Counted from the first letter of the stretch, positions 52,133 to 60,957 are shown. The stretch: 64,000 bases of DNA from Cellulomonas aerilata (GCF_007991755.1 NZ_BJYY01000022.1:1-64000); one strand, 5' to 3'. Notes: a model not told the origin generated them from the letters alone. Translations and numbers: made by a program.

Positions 52133-52385
52133 ATGCGCGCCCACCCTCACGTCCACCTGCACCCTCGTGCCGCGGGCGTCAGCGTCGTCCCGGACTGCTC
52201 GGGCGACCCGCTGCCCCGCGTCCTGCACCAGGGCGCCGACCTGGGGGAGGTGGGTGCGCCGACGGTGCGGGCGCTGCGCGCGACGAGTGTCGCCGCTGAG
52301 CCCGAGGTCGACCGACGCGCCGGTCCCGGTCACGTCGCCGCCCGAGCTGTCGCTGGGCTGGCTCGGCACGCTCTCAGCCGGCACC
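52133..52385 (+). pseudogene. Relic of a GH36 alpha-galactosidase 5' end
   Basis: After GGAAG and an ATG, codons 1-45 or so read VHLHPRAAGVSVV then LPRVLHQGADLGEVG, closely like the conserved N-terminus of actinobacterial GH36 alpha-galactosidases (RAAG.S.V ... LP.VLHWGADLG). From about 52300 the match continues in the next reading frame as APVPVTSPPELSLGWLGTLSAG, recalling that family's PE...GW.G region. So the start is kept, a frameshift follows and the remaining 600 or so residues are missing. The original frame stays open to 52498 and its TGA overlaps the alpha-glucosidase GTG, which might couple translation. Identification rests on recalled family sequence. Confidence 0.5.
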
Positions 52386-52494
52386 TGCCGCTTTCTCGAC
52401 CGACTGAGCATCCACCCACATCCGAGGACGATGTGCCGTCGTCGCCGTCCCGTCCCGTCCCGCCGCGTCGCCGGCCCACCCGAGGAGCCATCCC

Positions 52495-54267
52495 GTGACC
52501 GACTCGCCCCTGTCCGACACCCCACGGCCCACGGCCGACCCGGACGCCCCCGGCGGCGCCTGGCCGGACGGCCCGCCCTGGTGGACGAGCGCAGTCGTCT
52601 ACCAGATCTACCCGCGCAGCTTCGCCGACTCCGACGGTGACGGCGTCGGCGACCTGCGCGGCATCGCGAGCCGCCTGGACCACCTGCAGCACCTGGGGGT
52701 GGACGTCGTGTGGCTGTCGCCGGTCTACCGCTCGCCGCAGGACGACAACGGCTACGACATCAGCGACTACCAGGACATCGACCCCACCTTCGGCTCGCTC
52801 GAGGACTTCGACGCGCTGGTGGAGGGCATCCATGCCCGGGGGATGAAGCTCGTGATGGACCTGGTCGTCAACCACACCTCCGACGAGCACCCCTGGTTCG
52901 TCGAGAGCCGCAGCTCGACCGACAACCCCAAGCGCGACTGGTACTGGTGGCGCCGCCCGCGGGCGGGGATGGAGCCGGGCGCGCCCGGCGCCGAGCCGAA
53001 CAACTGGGGTGCGGCGTTCTCCGGACCTGCCTGGGACCTGGACGAGGCCACCGGCGAGTACTACCTCCACCTGTTCTCCCGCAAGCAGCCGGACCTCAAC
53101 TGGGAGAACCCCGAGGTCCGTGCGGCCGTGCACGCGATGATGCGCTGGTGGTTGGACCGCGGGGTCGACGGCTTCCGCATGGACGTCGTCAACTTCATCT
53201 CCAAGGACCCCGCCCTGCCCGACGGCGTCGTCCGCGAGGGTCGGGTGTACGGCGACGGGCACCCGCACTACGGGTACGGCCCGCGCCTGCACGAGTACCT
53301 GGCCGAGATGCACCGCGAGGTGTTCGCAGGCCGGCCGGGCCGGCTGCTCACCGTGGGGGAGATGCCGGGCGCCACCGTCGAGCAGGCGGTCAGGTTCACC
53401 GATCCCCGGCGCGCGGAGGTCGACATGGTGTTCACCTTCGAGCACGTGTCGCTGGACCAGGGCGCCTCGAAGTGGGACGTGCGCCCGCTGCGGCTGACCG
53501 ACCTCAAGGCGACGTTCGGCCGGTGGCAGGCCGGCCTCGCCGAGGTCGGCTGGAACAGCCTGTACTGGAACAACCATGACCAGCCGCGCGTCGTGTCCCG
53601 CTTCGGGGACGACGACGCCTTCCGGGTCGCGTCCGCGACGGCGCTCGCCACGCTGCTCCACCTGCACCGGGGGACGCCGTACGTCTACCAGGGCGAGGAG
53701 CTCGGGATGACGAACGCGGGCTTCACCCGGATCGAGCAGTACCGGGACATCGAGTCGGTGAACCACCACCGGGAGGCGCTCGAGTACGGGTGGGCCACGG
53801 AGGACGAGATCCTGGCGTCCCTCGCGGCGATGAGCCGGGACAACGCGCGCACCCCGGTGCAGTGGGACGACTCGCCGCACGCGGGCTTCACCACCGGCGA
53901 GCCCTGGATCGAGGTCAACGCCAACCACCGGGAGATCAACGCCGCCGCGCAGCTCGACGACCCCCGGTCGGTGCTCGCGCACTACCGCCGGTTGATCGAG
54001 CTGCGGCACACCGAGCCCGCCGTGGCGCTCGGGGACTTCACCATGCTCCTGCCGCAGCACGAGCAGGTGTACGCGTTCACCCGTCGCCTGGGGCGCACGT
54101 CCCTCCTCGTGCTGGTCAACGTCTCGGGGGAGGAGCAGGCCCTCGACCTTCCCGGCGCCGACCGGTGGATGGGTGCCGGGCTCCTCCTGGGGAACCTGGA
54201 CGGGAGCCCCGCTCCGGACGCGCCGCTGCGGCCCTGGGAGGCCCGGGTCCACCGCGTGGCCGGCTGA
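52495..54267 (+). CDS. GH13 alpha-glucosidase / oligo-1,6-glucosidase type
   Basis: Cytoplasmic glycoside hydrolase releasing glucose from short alpha-glucosides; 590 residues. The GH13_31-like barrel has WWTSAVVYQIYPRSFADSDG, DLVVNHTSDEHPWF, nucleophile Asp230 in GFRMDVVNFI, acid/base Glu289 in VGEMPG, and NNHDQPRVVSRFGDD. The residue after the nucleophile is Val; from the isomaltase/maltase comparison Val there goes with alpha-1,6 preference. The GTG at 52495 has no clear ribosome-binding site, but the frame upstream ends in a GTGA overlap. Divergent from the ROK regulator, convergent with the LacI gene. Confidence 0.92.
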   Translation: MTDSPLSDTPRPTADPDAPGGAWPDGPPWWTSAVVYQIYPRSFADSDGDGVGDLRGIASRLDHLQHLGVDVVWLSPVYRSPQDDNGYDISDYQDIDPTFGSLEDFDALVEGIHARGMKLVMDLVVNHTSDEHPWFVESRSSTDNPKRDWYWWRRPRAGMEPGAPGAEPNNWGAAFSGPAWDLDEATGEYYLHLFSRKQPDLNWENPEVRAAVHAMMRWWLDRGVDGFRMDVVNFISKDPALPDGVVREGRVYGDGHPHYGYGPRLHEYLAEMHREVFAGRPGRLLTVGEMPGATVEQAVRFTDPRRAEVDMVFTFEHVSLDQGASKWDVRPLRLTDLKATFGRWQAGLAEVGWNSLYWNNHDQPRVVSRFGDDDAFRVASATALATLLHLHRGTPYVYQGEELGMTNAGFTRIEQYRDIESVNHHREALEYGWATEDEILASLAAMSRDNARTPVQWDDSPHAGFTTGEPWIEVNANHREINAAAQLDDPRSVLAHYRRLIELRHTEPAVALGDFTMLLPQHEQVYAFTRRLGRTSLLVLVNVSGEEQALDLPGADRWMGAGLLLGNLDGSPAPDAPLRPWEARVHRVAG

Positions 54268-54306
54268 CGCCCGCACCGGGCACCGACGACGACGCCGCAC
54301 GGCACG

Positions 54307-54332
54307 GCGACCGGCCGTGGCGCCGGTGTCGC
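54307..54332. terminator. Imperfect hairpin between convergent genes
   Basis: GCGACCGGC near 54307 pairs with GCCGGTGTCGC ending at 54332, with a 2-nt bulge. It lies between the alpha-glucosidase and LacI genes, the latter's stop being at 54334. Confidence 0.45.
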
Positions 54333-54333
54333 G

Positions 54334-55359
54334 TCACGCCGGTCCCGGCCGCACCGGGGCGGCGGTGCTCGACCGGACCACGAACTCGGTGGGGACGGTC
54401 TCGTGGTGCGGGTCCCCGACCGCGCCCTCGGGACCCAGCTGCTGCATCAGCAGCGCGGCCGCGCGTGCCCCCTGGCGCTCGGGGAACTGCTGCACCGTCG
54501 TGAGCCCGAACACCTCCCCGAGCTCGTGGCCGTCGACCCCCACCACGGACAGGTCGGCCGGGACCCGCAGCCCGAGGTCGCGGGCCGCGAGGATCGTCCC
54601 GGCGGCCATCTCGTCCGACGCGGCGAACACGGCGGTCGGGCGCTCCGGGCTCGCGAGCAGCAGCTTCGACCGTGCGTAGGCGTCGTTGAGGGTGAAGTCC
54701 GAGACGACCAGCCACGACGGCCGGACCTCGAGCCCCGCACGCGCCATCGCGTGCTCGAAGCCGCTGCGACGGGTGCCGGTGAGCGCGAAGTCGCGGTTCG
54801 GGTCCGTACCAGCGGTGATGTGGGCGATGGAGCGGTGCCCCAGACCGATGAGGTGCCCGGTGGCCAGCGCGCCGGCCGCCTCCTGGTCGATGCCGACCGT
54901 GCAGACGCCGGCCATCGCCCCTCCGACCCCGACGACCGGCCGGCCGATCGACAGCAGGTGGGCACGCTCGCGCCGGGTCAGCTCCAGTGCCACCGGGACG
55001 ACGGCGTCGAGCCGCTGCCGGAGCAGGTAGTCCTCGAGCACCTTCTCCTGGTGGTCGTGGCTGCCACCGGTGGTGTAGAGCGAGAGGTCGTACCCCCGGT
55101 CCAGCAGCTCCTCGGAGATGCCGCGGACGACCTTGGCGAAGAACCACCGGTCGACCCCGGGGACGATGACGCCGATGTTCCGGCTGCGGCCGGAGGCGAG
55201 GCCGGCGGCGTTGGCCGACGGGACGAACTTGAGCTGGGCGCTCGCGCGCAGGACGCGCTCGCGCGCGTCGGGGGACACCGGTCCGCGGCCGCTCAGGGCG
55301 CGGGAGGCCGTGGCGGTGGAGACCTGCGCGAGCGCTGCGACGTCCTTGATGCTGGCCAC
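54334..55359 (-). CDS. LacI-family repressor of the alpha-glucoside ABC operon
   Basis: A 341-residue LacI regulator. The helix-turn-helix reads SIKDVAALAQVSTATASRALSG, followed by the hinge VLRASAQLKFVPSANAAGLASG and a periplasmic-binding-protein-like sensor (IGVIVPGVDRWFFAKVVRGI, VFAASDEMAAGTILAARDLG, LSVVGVDGHELGEVFGLTTV). The GTG at 55359 has AGGAGG upstream. Two sites fitting TGNAANCGNTTNCA lie between it and the divergent binding-protein gene, one near each gene, so it probably represses both. Inducer presumably an alpha-glucoside. Confidence 0.92.
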   Translation of the reverse strand: MASIKDVAALAQVSTATASRALSGRGPVSPDARERVLRASAQLKFVPSANAAGLASGRSRNIGVIVPGVDRWFFAKVVRGISEELLDRGYDLSLYTTGGSHDHQEKVLEDYLLRQRLDAVVPVALELTRRERAHLLSIGRPVVGVGGAMAGVCTVGIDQEAAGALATGHLIGLGHRSIAHITAGTDPNRDFALTGTRRSGFEHAMARAGLEVRPSWLVVSDFTLNDAYARSKLLLASPERPTAVFAASDEMAAGTILAARDLGLRVPADLSVVGVDGHELGEVFGLTTVQQFPERQGARAAALLMQQLGPEGAVGDPHHETVPTEFVVRSSTAAPVRPGPA

Positions 55360-55394
55360 CTGGCCTCCTCCGGGGCTGCTGGCCCCACGTCGAT

Positions 55395-55408
55395 TGGAAG
55401 CGCTTCCA
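55395..55408. promoter_or_regulatory. LacI-family operator 1
   Basis: TGGAAGCGCTTCCA, a perfect 14-bp palindrome matching TGNAANCGNTTNCA, 36 bp upstream of the lacI-type start codon. Probable autorepression site. Confidence 0.8.
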
Positions 55409-55468
55409 GCGGCACCCAGTCAGCGCCGCGCCCTCAGGAACGGGCGGTCGGCGGCGACGCTGTGACGC

Positions 55469-55498
55469 TCGACACATCGTAGTGGAAGCGGTTACAGT
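55469..55498 (+). promoter_or_regulatory. Promoter with LacI operator 2
   Basis: -35 TCGACA (55469-55474), 18-bp spacer, -10 TACAGT (55493-55498). The operator TGGAAGCGGTTACA (55483-55496) covers the spacer and most of the -10 box, so bound repressor would block polymerase. The leader to the GTG at 55732 is about 227 nt and contains no supported gene. Confidence 0.7.
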
Positions 55499-55731
55499 CG
55501 TCGCGGTCGATCACACGTCCAGCGCAGGACGCGGCGGGGCCCGGGACTCGCGACTAGCACGCTCCCGGCGCGACGCCCGTGGCGTCGGGCAGCACAGCCG
55601 CTGCCCGCTCGCCCCGGGTCCCGGTCGAGCCCGACGACGTCGGCACCGCCCAGCACCGCCCAGCCCCACGGTCGCCGCGCCGCTCCGTCGCCGCAGGCGC
55701 CGCACGACAGTCCTACGGAGGAGACGACGAC

Positions 55732-57027
55732 GTGCCTTCCTCGCTACCACTCGGATCACGGGAGCTGACCCGTCGATCGTTCCTCCGGGGCGTCGGTGCC
55801 GCCGGCGCCACCGCGGCCCTGGCCTCGTGTGCGCCGAACCCGGGCTCGGGCGTCACCGAGATCGTCTTCTACCAGTCGAAGCCGGAGGTGATCGGCTACT
55901 TCGACCAGCTCATCGAGCGGTTCCACCAGGAGCAGTCCAGCGTCCGGGTGCGCCACGACGCCACCTCGAACATCGCCGGGTCGTTCGTCCGCGAGACCCC
56001 GCCGGACCTGGGCTGCCTCAACTACAACTTCGAGGTCTCGCGCTACGTCGAGCGCGGGGTCCTGAGCGACCTCGGCGACATGCCGGAGGCCGACCGGATC
56101 CTCGACGAGCTGCAGCCGCTGATCGACGTGACCGCAACGTACCCCGGGCGCACCAGCGTCATCCCGTACTCCCTGATGGCGGCAGCCGTCCTGTACAACC
56201 GGGACATCTTCGAGCAGGTCGGTGTCGAGCCACCGACGACGTGGTCGGAGTTCGTCGCCGTGTGCGACACGCTCACCGCCGCCGGCGTCACCCCGATCTA
56301 CAGCACGTTCCGGGACCCGTGGACGATCGCGCAGGGCCACTTCGACTACTCGGTCGGCGGCATGGTCGACACCACGGAGTTCTTCACCGAGCTCAAGCAG
56401 CAGGGCGCCGACGTGGGGGTCGACTCCCCGGTCGCCTTCCAGAAGCAGTTCGTCGAGCCGGTCGAGCGGATGAAGCAGCTGGTCCAGTACACCAACGAGG
56501 ACGCCGAGAGCCGGGGCTACGGCGACGGCAACCTCGCCTTCGCCAACGGCGAGGCCGCCATGTACCTGCAGGGGCCCTGGGCGCTGACCGAGATCGCCAA
56601 GTCCAACCCCGACATCAACGTCGGTGCGTTCCCGCTGCCGGTGACCGAGGACCCCGACGACCGCAAGGTCCGGGTGAACATCGACCTCGCGCTGTGGATC
56701 CCCGAGGGGTCGGCCAAGAAGGAGGCGGCGCGGGAGTTCCTGTCGTTCCTCATGCGGCCCGACGTCATCGACGCCTACAACGCCGAGGCGCTCGGCTTCG
56801 GGGTCACCGAGGACGCGGCACCGGTCACGAACACGACCCTCGTGGAGCTCAAGGAGTACTACGACCGCGCGGACTTCTACCTCGGTGCGTCCCAGCTCGT
56901 CCCGCAGTCGATCCCGCTGCAGAACTACACGCAGTCCCTGGCCACCGGCGACCAGCCGGAGCCGATCCTGCGAAGGCTCGACGCCGACTGGGCGCGTCTG
57001 GCCTTCCGTGCTCCCGTCCCTGAATGA
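55732..57027 (+). CDS. Tat-type sugar-binding lipoprotein (CUT1 ABC transporter)
   Basis: Extracellular receptor of an alpha-glucoside importer, 431 residues. The N-terminus has the twin-Arg LTRRSFLRGVGAAGATAAL and lipobox LASC (Cys about residue 33), so a Tat-exported lipoprotein. The mature part is a family 1 binding protein: EIVFYQSKPEVIGYFDQLIERFHQ, IPYSLMAAAVLYNRDIFEQVGVEPPTTW and FANGEAAMYLQGPWAL. The GTG at 55732 has GGAGGAG eight bases upstream. Two permeases and an alpha-glucosidase follow. Confidence 0.92.
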   Translation: MPSSLPLGSRELTRRSFLRGVGAAGATAALASCAPNPGSGVTEIVFYQSKPEVIGYFDQLIERFHQEQSSVRVRHDATSNIAGSFVRETPPDLGCLNYNFEVSRYVERGVLSDLGDMPEADRILDELQPLIDVTATYPGRTSVIPYSLMAAAVLYNRDIFEQVGVEPPTTWSEFVAVCDTLTAAGVTPIYSTFRDPWTIAQGHFDYSVGGMVDTTEFFTELKQQGADVGVDSPVAFQKQFVEPVERMKQLVQYTNEDAESRGYGDGNLAFANGEAAMYLQGPWALTEIAKSNPDINVGAFPLPVTEDPDDRKVRVNIDLALWIPEGSAKKEAAREFLSFLMRPDVIDAYNAEALGFGVTEDAAPVTNTTLVELKEYYDRADFYLGASQLVPQSIPLQNYTQSLATGDQPEPILRRLDADWARLAFRAPVPE

Positions 57028-57060
57028 CCCTCGGACCCCTGCTCACACCGGAGATCTCTC

Positions 57061-57993
57061 ATGGCCACAGCCACAGCACCCACCACCGGTGCCCGGTCCC
57101 GCGCGGACGCGGCGCCGAGGAACGTCAGGGCCGGTCGCTCCCGGGTCAACGGGACGTTCTGGCTCATGCTCGTGCCTTCGCTGGTGCTCTTCACCCTCGC
57201 GATCACCGTGCCGGCGATCATGGGGATCACGCTCAGCTTCACCGACTCGGTCGGGTTCGGTGAGTTCTCCTGGGTCGGGCTGACCAACTACGTCGCGATG
57301 TTCTCGGACCCGGCGATCCTCAGCGCGTACACCTTCACGATCGGGTTCGCGCTCGTCACGGTCCTGGTCGTGAACGTCGTCGCGTTCCTGCTCGCGGTCC
57401 TGCTGACCTCCAAGATCCGCGGAAAGGTCGTGCTGCGAGCGATCTTCGTGCTGCCCATGGTGATCTCGGGAATCATCATCGCGTACGTCTTCAGCTTCCT
57501 CTTCGCCAACTCCCTGCCGCAGCTCGGGGCGTGGATCGGCATCGAGCCCCTCGCCTCGAGCCTGCTCGCCAACCCCGACCTCGCCTGGCTGACGATCGTG
57601 TTCGTCACCGCCTGGCAGGGCATCCCGTCGGCCCTGCTGATCTACATCGCGGGCATCCTGTCGATCCCCGGCGAGGTGTACGAGGCCGCCGCCATGGACG
57701 GCGCCTCGCCGGCCCGGCGGCTGGTCTCCATCACCCTGCCGCTGGTCGCCGGGTACGTGATCATCAACCTGATCATCGGCTTCAAGAACCACCTCAACGC
57801 CTACGACATCATCGTCGGCCTGACCAACGGCGGGCCGGGCACCTCGACCCGCAGCGTCGCCATGACGATCTTCTCGGGCTTCACCGGCGGCGACTACGCG
57901 TACCAGATGGCCAACGCGACGGTCTTCTTCCTCATCGCCGTCGTCCTCGCCGTTCTCCAGCTGCGCACCACGCGCGGGAAGGCTGCGTTCTGA
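57061..57993 (+). CDS. ABC transporter permease (MalF/UgpA type)
   Basis: First membrane subunit of the CUT1 importer; 310 residues, six helices starting at FWLMLVPSLVLFTLAITVPA. The EAA loop EVYEAAAMDGASPARRLVSITLP, which contacts the ATPase, is intact. It overlaps the next permease by one base (TGATG). GGAGA precedes the ATG. Confidence 0.93.
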   Translation: MATATAPTTGARSRADAAPRNVRAGRSRVNGTFWLMLVPSLVLFTLAITVPAIMGITLSFTDSVGFGEFSWVGLTNYVAMFSDPAILSAYTFTIGFALVTVLVVNVVAFLLAVLLTSKIRGKVVLRAIFVLPMVISGIIIAYVFSFLFANSLPQLGAWIGIEPLASSLLANPDLAWLTIVFVTAWQGIPSALLIYIAGILSIPGEVYEAAAMDGASPARRLVSITLPLVAGYVIINLIIGFKNHLNAYDIIVGLTNGGPGTSTRSVAMTIFSGFTGGDYAYQMANATVFFLIAVVLAVLQLRTTRGKAAF

Positions 57994-58892
57994 TGACCCA
58001 GCAGACGCTCACGACCACGACGCCGGGCCAGGTCCCGATCCGCCGACGCCGCCCGTTCGCCGGCAAGGGGACCGAGGAGCACCCCAACCGGCCGGGGACC
58101 ATCACGCTGCTGGTGTGCTCGATCGCGGTGTTCCTCCCGCTCTACGCGACCGTGACGATGGCGTTCAAGACCACCGCGCAGTCGGTCAACGGCCAGGTGT
58201 TCTCGCTGCCGTCCCCGCTGAGCGTGGAGGGCTTCGTCGAGGCGTGGCGGCTCACGAACTTCCCGCGCGGCTTCGCGATCTCGGTGTTCGTCACGGTCAT
58301 CACCGTGGTGGGCACCGTGGTGCTCGCCGCCTTCGCGGCGTACGCGATCGCGCGGAACTGGGACCACCGGTTCTTCCGCGGTGCCTTCTACTACCTGCTC
58401 GCCGCGATGTTCTTGCCGTTCCCCGTCCTCGCGCTGTCGCAGGTGAAGCTCACCGGGATGGTCGGACTGGCCAACCCGTTGGGGGTGGCCATCCTGCACA
58501 TCATGTTCCAGCTGTCGTTCAGCGTCCTGCTGTTCACGGCGTTCATCCGCGGCCTGCCCGAGGAGCTCGAGGAGAGCGCCCGCCTGGAGGGGGCGACGAC
58601 CTGGACGGTCTTCCGGCGCATCGTGTTCCCGCTGATGGCCCCGATGAGCGCGACCGTGGCGATCTTCGCCTTCCTGGCCTCGTGGAACGACTTCATGATG
58701 CCGTCGCTCATCACCGCCGACTCGACCCTGCAGACGCTGCCGGTGCTGCAGAGCGTCTTCCAGACCCAGTTCAGCAGCAACTACAACGTCGCCTTCGCGT
58801 CCTACCTCATGGCGATGGCGCCGGCGATCATCGTCTACCTCTTCACCCAACGGTGGGTCATGTCCGGGGTCACGCAGGGTGCCATCAAGTAG
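57993..58892 (+). CDS. ABC transporter permease (MalG/UgpE type)
   Basis: Second membrane subunit; 299 residues, six helices. The EAA loop reads ELEESARLEGATTWTVFRRIVFPLM and the family's C-terminus YLFTQRWVMSGVTQGAIK is present. ATG within the stop of the first permease gene. No ATPase gene lies in the operon, so it probably uses a shared MsmK/MsiK-type ATPase encoded elsewhere. Confidence 0.93.
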   Translation: MTQQTLTTTTPGQVPIRRRRPFAGKGTEEHPNRPGTITLLVCSIAVFLPLYATVTMAFKTTAQSVNGQVFSLPSPLSVEGFVEAWRLTNFPRGFAISVFVTVITVVGTVVLAAFAAYAIARNWDHRFFRGAFYYLLAAMFLPFPVLALSQVKLTGMVGLANPLGVAILHIMFQLSFSVLLFTAFIRGLPEELEESARLEGATTWTVFRRIVFPLMAPMSATVAIFAFLASWNDFMMPSLITADSTLQTLPVLQSVFQTQFSSNYNVAFASYLMAMAPAIIVYLFTQRWVMSGVTQGAIK

Positions 58893-58917
58893 CGCCGGAC
58901 CGGAGGGGCTCCGCCAC

Positions 58918-60708
58918 ATGACCACGCCCACGAGCGGGTCCGGCGCGCCGTGGTGGCGCGACGCGGTCATCTACCAGATCTACCCGAAGTCCTTCGCCGA
59001 CTCCGACGGGGACGGCGTGGGCGACCTGCCGGGCATCACCGCCCGGCTCGACCACCTCGTGTGGCTGGGGGTCGACGCGGTCTGGCTGTCGCCGTTCTAC
59101 CCGTCGCCGCAGGCGGACGGCGGCTACGACGTGTCGGACTACTGCGACGTCGACCCGCTCCTGGGGACGCTCGCGGACCTGGACGCGCTCCTGGACCGCG
59201 CCCACGGTCTGGGCCTGCGGGTCGTCGTCGACCTGGTCCCCAACCACTCCAGCGACGAGCACCCCTGGTTCCGCGCCGCGCTCGCCACCGGGCCCGGCAG
59301 CCGCGAGCGCGACGTGTACGTGTTCCGTCGCGGGACCGGGCAGCACGGCGAAAGGCCGCCGAACAACTGGCAGTCGATCTTCGGGGGCCCGGCCTGGACC
59401 CGCGTCGACCGCCTGACCGGCGACTCCCGCGACGTCGGCGAGTGGTACCTGCACTCGTTCGACCCCAAGCAGCCGGACCTCAACTGGGACAGCCCGGTGG
59501 TCCGGGCGCGGTTCGAGGACGTCCTGCGGTTCTGGCTCGACCGCGGGGTCGACGGGTTCCGCGTCGACGTCGCGCACGGCCTGGTCAAGGCGGAGGGCCT
59601 GCCCGACTGGGACGGCGGCGGGGCGGCGATGGTCATGGGCGGCGACCGGGCGCGGGCGCCGCAGGTCGGGAACCCGCCGACGGACCCGGTGGCGGGCCCG
59701 GTGACGGACCTGGTGACGGACTCGGTCGTCGAGCTGGGGCCGATGTTCGACCAGGAGGGCGTGCACGACATCTACCGCTCGTGGAACCGGCTGCTCGTGA
59801 CGTACCCGGGCGACCGCGCCATGGTCGGCGAGGCGTGCGTGGAGCCGGCGGAGCGCGCGGCCCGGTACGTCCGGCCGGACGAGATGCAGCAGGCCTTCAA
59901 CTTCCCGTACCTGCAGTGCCGGTGGGACGCCCCGGCGCTGCGGCACGTGATCACCGTGTCCCGGGAGGCGGACGGAGCCGTCGGTGCCCCGACCACCTGG
60001 GTGCTGTCCAACCACGACGTCGTCCGGCACGCGTCCCTGCTGGGCCTGCCGGACACCGGACGGTCCCCGAGCGGCATCGGGGCAGACGACCCGCAGCCGG
60101 ACGCGGAGCTGGGGCTGCGCCGGGCGCGCGCCGCCGTCCTGCTCATGCTCGCCCTGCCCGGGTCCGCCTACCTGTACCAGGGGGAGGAGCTGGGGCTCCC
60201 GGAGCACACGACGCTGCCGGACGCGCTGCGCCAGGACCCGATCTGGACCAGGTCCGGCGGGACCAAGCGGGGCCGGGACGGCTGTCGGGTGCCGCTGCCG
60301 TGGCAGTCCGACCGTCCGGGCTTCGGCTTCGGGCCGACAGGACGCACCTGGCTGCCGCAGCCCGCCGACTGGGCCGCGCTCGCGGTCGACGTGCAGCGTG
60401 AGGACCCCGGGTCGACGCTGAGTCTCTACCGGACGGCGCTCGGGCTCCGCGGCCGGCTCCGGCTCGGTTCGGGGGACCTGCGCTGGGTCGCGCTCGACGG
60501 CGCCGACCCGGCTCGCGTGCTCGCGTTCCGCAACGGCGACGTCCTGGTGGTGGTCACCGTCGGGGGCACCGCGGTCCGCGTCCCGGACGGTGGCACGGTG
60601 CTGCTGCGCAGCGATGGACCGGCCTCCGCCGGCGACCTGGTGGTCGGCCCGGACACGACGGCCTGGATCCGCGTCAGCAGCCCGGACGTCCACCAGACGG
60701 GCACGTGA
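58918..60708 (+). CDS. GH13 alpha-glucosidase (AglA/GH13_30 type)
   Basis: Cytoplasmic alpha-glucosidase acting on the sugar brought in by the preceding transporter; 596 residues. Motifs are WWRDAVIYQIYPKSFADSDG, DLVPNHSSDEHPWF, nucleophile Asp217 in GFRVDVAHGLVK, acid/base Glu305 in MVGEACVEP, and LSNHDVVRHASLLG. The sequence after the nucleophile (VAHGLVK) matches the streptomycete AglA group, and differs from that of the other alpha-glucosidase here. A Thr-Asp-Pro-Val run near residues 260-275 is low complexity. Lies 25 bp after the second permease gene, in the same operon; GGAGG is 11 bases upstream of the ATG. Confidence 0.92.
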   Translation: MTTPTSGSGAPWWRDAVIYQIYPKSFADSDGDGVGDLPGITARLDHLVWLGVDAVWLSPFYPSPQADGGYDVSDYCDVDPLLGTLADLDALLDRAHGLGLRVVVDLVPNHSSDEHPWFRAALATGPGSRERDVYVFRRGTGQHGERPPNNWQSIFGGPAWTRVDRLTGDSRDVGEWYLHSFDPKQPDLNWDSPVVRARFEDVLRFWLDRGVDGFRVDVAHGLVKAEGLPDWDGGGAAMVMGGDRARAPQVGNPPTDPVAGPVTDLVTDSVVELGPMFDQEGVHDIYRSWNRLLVTYPGDRAMVGEACVEPAERAARYVRPDEMQQAFNFPYLQCRWDAPALRHVITVSREADGAVGAPTTWVLSNHDVVRHASLLGLPDTGRSPSGIGADDPQPDAELGLRRARAAVLLMLALPGSAYLYQGEELGLPEHTTLPDALRQDPIWTRSGGTKRGRDGCRVPLPWQSDRPGFGFGPTGRTWLPQPADWAALAVDVQREDPGSTLSLYRTALGLRGRLRLGSGDLRWVALDGADPARVLAFRNGDVLVVVTVGGTAVRVPDGGTVLLRSDGPASAGDLVVGPDTTAWIRVSSPDVHQTGT

Positions 60709-60737
60709 ACCACGATCCGAGACGGCAGGGCGCCGGG

Positions 60738-60767
60738 ATGACACCTGCACGGTACGCGGCGTACCCT
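60738..60767 (+). promoter_or_regulatory. Promoter of the ilvB leader
   Basis: -35 ATGACA (60738-60743), 18-bp spacer, -10 TACCCT (60762-60767). Six bases later is the GTG of the leader peptide. The spacer holds the perfect dyad GGTACGC-G-GCGTACC (60751-60765), which reaches into the -10 box and may be a protein-binding site. Confidence 0.65.
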
Positions 60768-60773
60768 GCCGGT

Positions 60774-60815
60774 GTGCAGACGATCGTCGTAGTACTTCCC
60801 GAGCGCGCCGACTGA
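60774..60815 (+). CDS. Branched-chain amino acid leader peptide
   Basis: A 13-residue peptide, [13 protein letters not shown], encoded by a leaderless GTG-started frame. The run Ile-Val-Val-Val-Leu is the control signal: ribosomes stall when charged branched-chain tRNAs are scarce. A terminator with a six-T run follows at 60843-60886, before ilvB. This is the classical arrangement for transcription attenuation of ilvB operons. Confidence 0.85.
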   Translation: MQTIVVVLPERAD

Positions 60816-60842
60816 GGCCTGCACGGCCCTTCGTCTGCGCGC

Positions 60843-60886
60843 ATCCCCTCGACCGGCCCGCCAGCGGGCGACGAGGGGATTTTTTG
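60843..60886 (+). terminator. Attenuator terminator before ilvB
   Basis: Outer 9-bp arms ATCCCCTCG (60843-60851) and CGAGGGGAT (60872-60880) enclose an inner GCCCGC-CA-GCGGGC stem (60856-60869). Six T's (60880-60885) follow, the only clear T run of this kind in the window. It lies 27 bp after the leader peptide stop. Confidence 0.9.
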
Positions 60887-60957
60887 TGCCACCTCGCCGC
60901 ACCGTCACGCGGACGGCGAGCCCGAGCAGTACCGCTCTCGACAGCCAGGAGAGACCG

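Larger units (their letters stand above)
51909..52494. other. Long divergent region with operators and a gene relic
   Basis: 586 bp between the ROK gene and the alpha-glucosidase gene. It holds three related 9-bp half-sites (51985-52079), a likely promoter (52048-52077) and the start of a decayed alpha-galactosidase-like gene from 52133. The predicted transcript has a leader of about 410 nt before the alpha-glucosidase start. Confidence 0.6.
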
